This document shows positions 47,601-59,306 of a stretch of 64,000 nt of DNA, piece after piece. Numbering within the stretch: the stretch's first letter is position 1; every line of letters begins with the position of its first letter. The notes below the pieces were generated by a model, which did no database searches, was not told the DNA's origin, and worked only from the letters and a program-made list of their open reading frames with translations. Source of the DNA: Thalassia testudinum (taxonomy: Eukaryota; Streptophyta; Magnoliopsida; Alismatales; Hydrocharitaceae); NCBI GenBank assembly GCA_037157565.1, contig JAZHRO010000013.1, positions 77,493,501 through 77,557,500 on the forward strand, given 5' to 3'. The position numbers and the translations under genes are program-made.

Positions 47601-50600
47601 CGAGTTGAATCTCGTGCGGCCTCGCGATGCGTGCGTTGCCATGCTCGCTGCACCCTCACGCGGTTCCATGCACGGCCACACCTCATGTAGTGTGCGTGCG
47701 CACAGCTCCCCACTTGCTGGCGCCTCGCCTTGCGCATCACTTGCCTGCTGTGCTTGCTCGCCCTTCGCACAGCGCGCGGTCCCTAGGCGATGAAGTCTCT
47801 CCCTCTCACTGCCTCAGCCCACACAAAAGGCGTGAAAAATCCCTCAAGTTGTCTCAGTCCATGCGAAAGGTGGGAAATAAAGAGGGAGAGAGAGGAGCGC
47901 CCCCCCCCCGATTGCAGGAAGAGGAAAAAGAGAAATGAGGGGAAAAATTGGTGTGTGGCCCACCGTTCGGTGTGGAGTGCTTGAGCGCGAGTACGGCGGG
48001 GGGAGGGGTTTTATAGCATGGGGTTTAGGGTTTAGGTAATTAGGTGGGATCGGGAAAAATTGTGGAAAACCCCTCAGAGGTTGGGGAAATCCCTTGGAGT
48101 CTAGAAAGTTTCAAAATGACCTTTGGGTGCCCATTTAAACATGTGAAAATTTCAGGAACACCCATAAAATTCTAAAATTTCACAGGGACCCTTGGGAAGG
48201 GTCATTTATGGTCTTGGCTTGCTAGTGCTCCAACTATTCCTTGAAATTAGATTTCATTAACCATGATCCTTTGAACTGAAAGTAGGTATTTGTGGTGTAT
48301 GGCCTGATAGATGATGTGGTGAGGGCATGTGTTGTGGAAGGTTCTGACTGAAGTGGCGGATAGGGTTTAGGGATGACCTTGGCTAATTGGTGGTGACTTC
48401 AATGTCATCATTTTGATTGAGGGTAGGTTAAGAGGGAGAGGGCAGAATGATTGTGGATTAGGGGAGTTTTTATCACCATGCATGGTCTTCTTGATATATT
48501 GCCTACTTGTGCTTACACCCAAAGGAATTTGGCAGGGTAGAAATCCAAGATTGATCGATTCTTGTGTAACATGGAGATGGCAGAGATTTTTCCCTTGGCT
48601 AAGGTTCAACCCATGAATAGGCCATTCTTTGATCATACACCGCTGATGTTGAAGACAAATGAGGGGAGACTTTTGGGGACTTACTTCAAATTTGACAAAT
48701 CTTGGATGCTGGAGGAGGATTTTAGAAGGATCGTGGACAAAAAGCGGTGTTCCTTCCAGTCGGAAGGTTCCGCATCTGCTAGAATATAGTATAAGTCGAG
48801 GGATTTGTGAGTATTCCTCAAGAGTTACAGAAAGGAAATTAGGTAGAGACGTAATAGGAGGAATGATGCCTTGGCAGAGATTTCTAGGTTGGATAGAGCA
48901 AAGGATGTAGGGGTATTTTCTTAGGATGGTGTAGCGGCCAACGCTAGACATTTGTAGGCGGTCCATAAGGAGGATAGGAAAGTGGAAGTGGAATGGAAAA
49001 CCAAATCTCGATAGAAACGGCTCAAAGAGAGGGATTTTAATACCAAAATTTTCCACTTGGTGGCCTCGTTTAGGAGAAGGAAGAATTGGATTGATAGATT
49101 GGTAGTGAATGGTATACTGTTCCTCGTAGGGAGGAGGTGGGAAGAGTAGTGATTGACTATTATAGCGCCTTCATGACTAGAAGAAGGGAGAGTGGAGATG
49201 GATGGGATTTGGAGTACAATGCCTTACTGATGATCAGACAAGGTGACTTATTGTAGTTTTACAGAGGATGAGGTGCGTAAGGCCATTTGGGGTCTTAATG
49301 TTGGTGGGATCCCAGGACTAAATGGATTTCTAGTTTATTCTATAAAGAATTTTAATCCTTAGTTAAGGAAGGTGTTTTGCAGGTGGTGCTAGAGTTTGCT
49401 AGTGGTAATTTGGGCTTTAACACGAAGGTTCAACATATTTTACATGTGTCTGCTGTTGGAGGGGTCGGAAGCATTGAGGACTATAGGTCAATTGCCCTTT
49501 TAAAAAAAAATTATCTTATCGTCGCAAAGGTGTCTGCTAATAGGTTGAGGGGAGTCCTACAAGACATCATCTCGCCAGTATAGACAGGTTTTGTGCTAGG
49601 TAGGAATATTTTGGATGGTTTGGTTATTGCTTTTGTGATTCTGGCCTCTTGGAAGAGGTTGAAGTAGGCATTTCTTTGAAAGGTGGACTTCAGTAAAGCC
49701 TATGCTTCTATGCAGTGGTCTTTTCTTTGGCCCTCCCTAGTGAGCAGAGGTGTTCCACCATGGTGGATGGAGTGGATGAAATGTTGTGTAACAATGACTT
49801 TTTTTTTCTTCTGGTTAATGGAAATCTGGTTAGAGGTGGATTTGATCTAGAAGAGGAGTTAGGTAGGGGTGTCCACTAGCATCGATCCTCTTTGTTTTTG
49901 CGACAGACGCATTGGCGAGACCCATGTTTGAGGCATGCACTGGGAACTTTTTTGCTGGTTTTACCATGAAGAATGGGGTGGCTATACTAGTCGTACAATA
50001 TGCAGATGATACTCTTTTCTTTGTGGAGGGTTTTGCTTCAGCTGCTCAGAGGTTGTGCTTGTTACTGGAATTGTTAGGTGAGGCGTTAGGATTGCATATC
50101 AATTTTTTAAAATCCACTTTTGTCCCCATGGACCTGTCAGATAAGGAGGTTGCTAGTTGTAGAATTGCGCCTTGTACTGTGGAAGGATCACTGTCCATAT
50201 CCTGCCTTGACTCCCGTTGTCTAACAGATGGATCTTTGCTTAGGAGTGGATGCCTCTCATTGAGAGAATGGAGAGATTGGCTGGGTGGGCCTTAAAGGTG
50301 TTATCCAGAGGAGGCAGATTTGTGCTTTTGAAGGCGGTGCTTGCATCTTTACCTTCCTATTTTATTTCTATTTTCAAGATACCGTAAAAGGTAGATAAGA
50401 AGATGTCTGGGTTGATGAGGGATTTTTACTAGATTAATTATTCGCTCTTCGGGGACAGGTGCAAGATTAGTGTCATGGGATGAGGTGTGTAAACTTTTGA
50501 TAGGAGGTCTGAGAGTCAGAAATCTAGCCACCATGAATGACAGTTTTCTTGCCAAATGGATTAACGGAATCTTGGGCCACAAATAGGATCTATTGGGATA

Positions 50601-53600
50601 GGTTGTAGAGGCATCCTATGGGACGAGGTTGGATTGGGATTGGTTGGTAGCCCTACTGCGTGGAACCTTGCACTTCATCAGAGGCTTGTTTGTTGTAGTG
50701 TTGAAGATTCAACACCTCTTTTCACCCTTTGTTGGCACGGGGGGTGTTTTCCAGTTTTGAATGGATGATTGGATGGGTGAAGGAAGGCTGAAGGACAAGT
50801 TCCCACGGTTGTTTGCACTAGCGTCTGCTAGGGAGGTGTCAGTAAGTGGTTGTTGGGATGGGTCTTGGTGCCCTTCTTTTGGAGGAAATACGTCAGATCA
50901 AAGGATTTGGGATTTGCAGTCTATGCTACATGAGTTGGAGGGCTATCGGATCGAAGGGGGTGTGAACTCTTTTGTTTGGGATGAGGGTGACTTCTTCGTC
51001 TGTGAGACTGTGAGGCCTATAGAAGGTTGACGATTTTGGGACTGGTGGTGGACCTTGACCTCATTAGAGATTATAGGCAGATTTGGGAAGCAACTTGTCC
51101 TTTGAAGATTAAGATCTTTTTGTGGCTGCTTAGGAGGGGTTGATTGGTGACAAGGGTGTGGAGGGCAAGATGGGTGCTGGATGCTGAGTGGTGCTGTTCA
51201 CTCTGTGAAAGGGAAGATGTGGACATCAACCATCTTTTCTTTACTTGTTCCTTCATAGAGCAGGTTTGGAATTATTTTGGTATCGGGTGATCTCCTACGC
51301 TAGTCTAGGAGATTTCTGGGGTTCTTTTAGGAGTAGAGGATGGTAGGTGGGGCTAAATACATTCTAGACAAAGGAGAAGGCAAAAGTTTTGGTTGTCTTG
51401 TGGGATGTTTTAATCGGAAGCAATGTGGCTATCTTCAAGGGACAACAACCTTATTTTGAAAATTATATTACCTGGATTTCTTCTATGACACACTTTTGGG
51501 AGAACTCTTTGTACTATTTCGGCCAAGATTGCATCTTGGCCTATATTAATTGAATATGGGTGATTATCATTTGGATAATCATCCTTTCTCTTTTAAAAAA
51601 AAACTTAAAGTAGGTACCATGTCTGTACCCTTCATTAGAGCTCAAAAGCAAGGGGTATGGTTGAATGATCAATCCATAGGGACTAGTTTCAACAATAGAA
51701 AGCAATCTCATCTACGTTAAGCATAAGAGTTCATCAATCTTAAGAGTGTGATGCTTTTGAAAAGTTCTTAAGAGTGTGATGTTCGAACCAATGAACATCA
51801 AGTGACCTAAGCTAGATGCACAAGGGAAATGCATGTTAATGATGGCTTAGTCGGAATGTATTGGGGAGTTCCACATACGAAGGAAAAACCTTTGTACCAC
51901 TGACCGTGTGGAGCATTCTCCACCATGTTTATGAGTTCATCTAAATGACAAAAACAGGGCAAGGAAAGGGCTAACATATTGAATCCATATTCATTATGAG
52001 ATAGATGTCTTGTCTCATAACCTAACATTCATTCTGGTATATTGCATACTTAGTCCCCATGCATCACAAGGATCTATGTTTGAGGTCTTGTAGGGGATTC
52101 GATATTGACCTATGTAAAGTTTAGAAGACCCTAAAAATTAGTAGGGGACACTGCCAACCAGCTTAGACATCCAAAGCCCCATACGCCCAACAAAGGTTGA
52201 ATATGGACAAAATAGAAAGTATTGTGGTACATCGTCCTTCCTAGGAATGCATCTTCTTGCTCTAGCATTTACACTGATCTATTATAATTAACACAATTGT
52301 TTGTAGTTCATTTTCTCCTTCCAAGCCGATGTCCTCAAAAACTCAAGCATTGCATTGCAACATCCTATACTGGAAAATTTAAGTTGTGTCCAAGTCCCTC
52401 TCTCTTAGGAGATGAATTGGGGCGAGGGTGGAGAGTTGGGGTGTGCATGTTACCTTGATCATCAATATTCATTTAGTTGTCAGGGGGATGCGGCTAACCC
52501 ATCGTATATTTTGACTGACTGCCAAAACACTTTTCTTCACCTCCAAATTTTCTTGTCCAGCCCCACCCCCTGTCCCGTGGTTGTGGCTGTTGCTGTGGCG
52601 ACCCTAATGCCAATGCTCAGGATTGCCTCCCACCTGGAAGCAAGTGAGTGGTATGAGTTGCCCTCTGGCTGGAGCTGATTCATGAGGGGCAACCATTGCC
52701 TGGGGACACCATCTTGATGTACACAAATTGGCAAGAGTGAATTGGAAAATGAAGTCATCAAATTCTTTAGCCCCTACATTGCAATTTATGTTTGTTCCGG
52801 ACTAATATTTAGAATTCAGGATAAGGTTTGAAGTTGGCTCCCAAAAGCCCAAGCCACCTTTCAAACTTTGAGCATATCACAACAAGCTCTGTTATAGCTC
52901 AAAACATGCAACTAGCAATGCAACCTGTAAGTTGGGTTTGTCAACATAGGAAAAGTAAATTGGAATCCCCAACCTTCCTCCCCATCAAAGCAAAATAAAC
53001 AGATCTTCCCTTCCCAACTTCAAAGAGATTGGTTTTTCAAGCTAGAGCAACTCCTCTTGATTTCCCTACTAAAGCAACAACGATGAAACCATGTAAAGGT
53101 GTGCACCCAAAATCTCCATAAATTTGATCTTTGGAAAGGTCCAACTCCATTTCCAGTAACAAAGCTATGTCCATTACCTGTGTTCTTAGTGGAAGGGCCC
53201 ACATGTGGGGTGGGGGTGTGGTGGTGACAAGAGGGTCAAGGGAGTTGCTTGGTGGCTTGGAAGGTTGCCTACCATCCTATCTCGAAGGGAGTACTGGGCA
53301 TACAACAATTGAGATCTGTGCATGAAAGTTTGTTTGCAAAATGTTGAGTGTGAACTTCTTCCACAACCCACAGACTGCCCCGCCCTCCCCCCACCCCCGC
53401 AGTCAAAAGAAAAGTGGAATCATGGAGAATGATAAGACTTATGATTTGAGATACCTTTTGCATTGCATGGGATGACTTTAAATTTTAATTAGTGCAGTTT
53501 GCTTGCATAGTTGCACGTGGCTCTTTAAGTTTTTGGAAGGGGAAAATGAATGCTTTGCTTTGGTTGGAGAAGTTTCTTGAGCCACAGATTGGGAATCGTA

Positions 53601-56600
53601 AAAGCTTAATGTTTTGGAGGGATAAGTAATGGCTGACTGGCTCATTCTAGACTCTTTACCAAGATTATTTGCTTTAGCACTCGACCATGCTATTTTTGCT
53701 ATTAGATTGTTGGTGCAGTCCTTTAGGTTGCTTTTGGCACATGCGTTAAAACACTGTTCATTGGGATAAAACATTGTTCACAGGTGGATAAAATCACTAT
53801 TCGTGGGTTTAGGGCGGAATAATTCATTTCAATCAACATCCCAATCAAACCATCCCATTATATCACATCAGTACCAATATATATTAAAATATACATACTT
53901 CAACATAATATGCCCATGAAAATATATTTATTATATCACATCAACTCACTCATATCCATATCTTAATATTCAACAAATACCTACTAACATTACATTACAA
54001 CATCAATCATTTTATCCCATCACTTATTCTTATATTCCAACCAAACACTCCTCTCCACTTATCCGTACATTATCCCTCTGCCAAACGCAGCTTTAGGGCC
54101 TGTTTGTTTCAAAGGATTGTCCTTGCCATCCCTCGTTTGGGTCTTTTAATTTCAAGATTAGGCTATCTTGAGATTGGGCCTGCAATCCCAGGATAGGACA
54201 ATTTCAGGGGGGTTATGGGATTGTCTCAAACCCAGGTGTCAACCTGTTGCCCTCACCCAAATGCAAACAATCCCTCTCAAAAAACACATTTATACTCCCC
54301 AATCCCTTGATTTGATCCACTGATCAACCAAATAAGATTTGTTCTCTATCCCAGGTTTATCACACAATCACACCCTGAACGAGTCTACCCCTAAAAAACA
54401 ATTCCTCCTAATAAACAATATCTTAGAGTTTGGGTGTGGGGTTAAGACTTCTTTTACCAATAATTTGTTGGATTGGAGGATGAGGATCTGTTTACTGTTT
54501 AGGCATCATGAGCAGACAAGTGGTTTTTGCATGTATGGAGATACTTGTTACTTTGATTTATTACTATTAATCTTGGATGGCTATGGATGTTGCACAGTCC
54601 TTTTATCCCAATAGAAGAAAAGTTTCCTAGTTAATGGCTCACGTTTTCCTCAAACATTCCTCCTAACTGCATTGAATTTGTTGCCAAGGCTTTTAGTTCC
54701 ACATGAGAGGCATCTATGGAACTCAATAGATCCAGCAAGCGCATTAAAGTTTGCAGACCTTGTAGCTTCCATTGACCTTCAGCCATTATCACCATGAATC
54801 AATGATGGCTCCTTAGTTGCCTGCTACCCTTTATTCAGTTGGAAATAAGATGAAAATCATTCCTCTTGCTTGAAATGTTTTCTACCATTGAAAATTGAAC
54901 AGCCAAATAGGGGAACGTGGGTGACCTGCTTGGATACTTTTGGATCCTAATATAGATTTGATTCAGTTAGAGAGAGGGTTGGAGAGTTTGAAGTAGAATG
55001 GTCATCAACATTTTCCCTGCTCACCTTCTTTAGAAGTCCAGGAAAGGATCACTCATGTTATGTGGTTATCCTTTTCTCTATAAGAAAAAAGTCCAGGATA
55101 CCTACTTTAGTCTAATGATCATGGAAGCTAGTCAAGGTTGAGAAGTTCTTATCATGAACAAGATTGGAAATCACAAGGTTATTTACCTCCATTGTTTAGG
55201 AATTCATGATTTAGAAATTGGATTCATTCCTTGAGATTTGCTTGTTGTGCCCTTGACTCTTGGGTTCCAAAACTAGGCAAGGCTGGTGTTCAGGCTCATT
55301 GACGGTCACCTTTAACCAAAATCAACGTTCTGGTGATGTTTTTGATGAGATCTCAACATTGTGGGAACACTATTGAGGGAGTTAACTTTGAGGAAAGGTC
55401 CTGTGAAAGGAGAATGGGATCCATTGCTTGGTGAAGGCATCCACAGGATGATACAATTTCCTCGGCAACGTCGAAGTAATAAATTGCGACACGATCCTTG
55501 ACAAAGAGATAGCAGTTGTACATCAGTGTGGATTCGATCCTTATGCTCTTTCCATTCCTCATGTCCATTCCTCAATTTTGGACAGGAGACACGGTTCCCC
55601 TCTCACGTCTCCTCTCAGTGAAAATCCAGTCGCTTGCCTTGTCTCTGCCTCTTATGCATTTCTTTTCTTGCTCCCGCATGGTCGGGAAGAACTTTTATGC
55701 CTCTTCCTTCACAATGTTCACAAGAAAAACATTGGCATAACCCTCTTTTGGTACTTTATTTAACTTTTTTAAACTGGAGATATTTACTACAACGGAGCCA
55801 TGATCAAGGTGAGACCTACAGTCCTCCTTATCATCACTCCTTATGACCCCTCCAAGTTAGGATCAAGGTTCACATCTGAAGAGGGTGAAGATGACTGTAG
55901 GTTACCGTGACTGCTGAAATAGAGATTTGGCCTCTATCTGTTCAAACGTTTAGGGCCCTCTTTTCTGATGGAGTTAGTTGGAAACCACTACCATGCTTGT
56001 GGTTCCACGTAACAATGTTTCTGCTGGCTGACTGTTGGCCATTATGGTACCAATGTTACAGTTTAGTGCTCAATGGAGTAAATGGAGAGATTAAGGGGTA
56101 AAAAGACTTGGTTTTCATATGAATTATTGCCTTTTTGGTAAACAATTTGATGCCATCTCATCTGTCACCATGAACTTTATTAAAAGTACAGGCCATGATA
56201 CTAGCATTTGAAACTCTTGTGATTGAGAGCTGCATCAAGTAATCCTTTGATTTATTTAATAGAAGAGATTTAGCTTTAATTTTTTCTCTTGCAGACTCTT
56301 TGGAACAGGTCTCTTGAGTTCAGGTTTCTGTTGCAGAAAGCATTCTCAAGCTCAAACCGGTTACCACAGGTTTTCCATCTCTGCATCGTTTCTGTTTCAG
56401 AGAATAGACGGAATAAATTGACGACTGTTCAATGAGATTTACAGTTTTCTCTATAACATTTCAGGAACCTGTTAGGTCATCATTCTGCAGTTCCAATGAA
56501 TCTGTTAGCCAAGCTTTCTCTGAGTTGATAACATCATCTAAGCAGGCATTGAGTTGCTTGACTGAACTCCAAGAGGTATGTATGCTTTACTCTTCTAGGT

Positions 56601-59273
56601 GATGTTGACCTTCTTTGGAAATTAGGCTGTTGATTGCACTTGGAAACTGTCACCTGATATGTTGCATTTATTTACACATCTTTTCTTTTCAATATTGCAG
56701 GCTTTAATTGACAAAAACCCGTCTATCAATCAGGGAAATAATGGTATAAAGGACAGTTATTTATCTTTTCTTTTTAGGAATTAAAGTGCAATTTTAAGTT
56801 TGGTGCTTCTGGGTCTGATTTTCTTTTTCAGAAGTAAATGCCTGATTTTGTTTTTCCTTGGCACATGCTTTAGGTTCCATTAGGAAAAAAAGAGAAAATT
56901 AAAAGGTTTTTGATTATATGACTATGAACAAATCCATCAATTGCACAAAATGGTATATAAAGTTTGTTAGTATAACAATCAAGTTTCTTTTTGAAAAGTA
57001 CAACAATCAAGCTACTCTCTGTTAAACAAAATGGTAACTTGGTTCCCTCTCAATTAAAAAGGTAAATTGACTGTAGTATGGACATTTTTCTCCTAATATT
57101 ACCCACCTTCCTTCCATTACCATTAGTCAGATATTGTGCATTCTATCCATCCCCCATCCCCCTCTTTGCCCAACCCAAAGCCTTCGATAGTCTGTCTTCC
57201 TTCTCTGCCACTATCCCAGCCATCTCTCGTTGCCTACTTTTTTTCTTGAGATCCAATTCTTCCAAGAAAGATCTGATTCTGGTTCCTCTACCCTGTTGAA
57301 GCAGATGCTGACTTGAGTTATCAGTAATTTTGTTCCTCTCCAAATTTAGAGGAATCTATAGTTCTTGATTAAGAAGAGATGATTCCTTTGTACATCAAAG
57401 ATGAACTTGAGGAGCAAAAGAATGGGGTCTGAGGACTGGGAGGAGGAAGGGAAAGATGATCTATGTATCTCAGAAATGCACCTGTTACCAACTACTAGTA
57501 CCATGGATATATCCAGTTCTAAAAAAGGTTATTAAGATCAGGCACCTTTTTGTCCACAACATCATAGTTGGAGACCTTTTTATTAATTATTGACAAAAAA
57601 ATCTTGTTTGAGATATCAAGCAAATTTATCAACAGTTATCATAAAATAGATGCTGTGTGGGCATATTATAATCAAAGAATCTTCTGTTCACTTAGATATT
57701 TTTCTAATGAATTTACTGTTGATGATCTATTCTCCTAGATCGATTACTTTGCCATATTCCTTTGTTTCCAGGAAATGAGACAGATGAGTGCTTTTTATAT
57801 TAATTTCAGGCAAATCAAATGACATGGAGGTTCAAGATGACGAGGATTGGCTAAGAGTCTCCAGAACTCAGAGCAGGTAAAGTTCTGTGCTGTGGCTTGC
57901 TTAATTCCCTTCCGTGCACAAAGAATGGTGGTATTTTCCAAATAACATTGAATTTAATATGGCACGGTATTTTCTTGTATGCCTCAAATCATTCGCTGAT
58001 TTTTGTTATAGCAGTGGCAGATGCACATACATATTGTTTGTATAAAGTGATGACGGTTATAAATAATGGTAATTCTTCAAATGCTGCATGTGTCAATACA
58101 AATAGATCATCTTTCATAAGCATATGCAATCAAGGTTTTTTTTTATTTGTTTATCTTCAAGTCAACAAATTTAACATTGAGATTGAAATGCCTATAAGAG
58201 ATTGCACTGCCATCCATCATGCAGCATATTTAGATGGTATATAGTTTAACCCATGAGTCTTTTAATGAGTAACGTGATTGAGGTTTTAGCAACAACGTGT
58301 AGGTGCCCCCCAAAAGTTGGAATGAGAAGTATGTCTTGTTACTGATGTTTATTTGCTAGAGTTTGATGGATGCTTGCCTTGTTAGTCAAAATTTACACAA
58401 TTAAATTGGGGAGCTCTTGATATATTATAGGATTATGACCTTTTCCTACAAAGAAATATATTTCATGTCCAAATTTTAAGTCTGTCGGTAAAGTGATTCA
58501 TGGTTATAGCAATTGCCAGAAAAGAACAGGGTTTAAGTTTTTTGACTCATGGTGCATGGCTTGAATAAATAGTTTTTCAAATGGTTTATGCCTTGTGTCC
58601 AAAATCATGTCAGGTTTTTTCCCCTCAAGGGTTGTCACTGACAGATTATCATGTGTTTTTGAGAGGGAGCAGCTTGTCAATTCTCATCAAATAATTAAGA
58701 AAGAAAAGCAAACTTCAGGGATTTATTGAGGTTCTCTTTGTGGGTGGGATTTGAACCCATGACCTCTAGATGCCAATGAAAAGGCTTACCACTCTACCAA
58801 TCTCTTGGTGGCATTTCAAATCAGAAGCTAGGACCAGGAAACATGTAATCTAGCTTTATGGTAGGCAATAGAGGTGCTTCACCTTTAATTGGAGTAATCC
58901 ACTATTTGGCCTGTAAATCCACTATTTGCTAGTCAAATTGAAGCACATAATGGGATAGAATGCAATGTAGAGAAGACATTAGAGTTACCAGTTAGGTGGC
59001 AAGACACACTGGAATCATCACTCCTATCTGTCCAGCTTTAGATATATTCGTTAGTCAACTGCTATTCACCACTCCAATCCATAACTATTTGGTGTAATGG
59101 ATGATTCTTATCCTTGAGTAATCATCCTTTCACCTTCCAAAGAAAACTGACTGCTGCGAGCTTTTGATGAAGACTGTCCAGGTACTTCTTGTCTGTCATT
59201 ATGCTTTCTGAGTCTTTTGCTTATCATAGCAAATAAGATGTTACACATCGCACTCCTTGCACTCCTCCTCTTC

Positions 59274-59306
<33 letters not shown>

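Larger units (their letters stand above)
48289..51601 (+). mobile_element. 5'-truncated L1-like LINE, 3.3 kb
   Basis: It begins inside the endonuclease (GGDFNVI at 48389-48409, FDHTPL near 48630). Then follow RT with VDFSKAYAS near 49685, the catalytic YADD at 49999-50010 and LHINFLKSTF, a WLLRRG and CSLCEREDVDINHLFFTC zinc-binding C-terminus (about 51090-51280), a 3' hairpin and an A-tail. AACTGAAAGTAGGTA (48274-48288) and AACTTAAAGTAGGTA (51602-51616) form a 15-bp duplication with one mismatch. Stops and frameshifts disable it. It has the same orientation as AATF. Confidence 0.9.
40492..56294 (+). other. AATF intron 3, 15.8 kb, transposon-filled
   Basis: Donor AAG|GTATTA and acceptor TTGCAG|ACT. 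It contains an AT microsatellite, minus-strand LINE debris, a 100-bp LINE stub, solo LTR D, a 3.3-kb LINE, two MITEs and LINE-like stubs, each listed separately. The remaining stretches (about 40.5-41.5, 43.9-45.6, 51.6-53.7 and 55.1-56.3 kb) hold no gene I can support; minus-strand frames near 55312-55575 look protein-like but match nothing I recognise. Confidence 0.85.

Noticed and set aside
47566..47984. Cys/His/Arg-rich plus-strand frames in the GC-rich part of solo LTR D
   Set aside because: They are antisense to the LTR, overlap in several frames and have no motif pattern.
58747..58799. tRNA gene on the minus strand
   Set aside because: A and B boxes are present, but no acceptor or anticodon stem can be formed; a SINE is the better reading.
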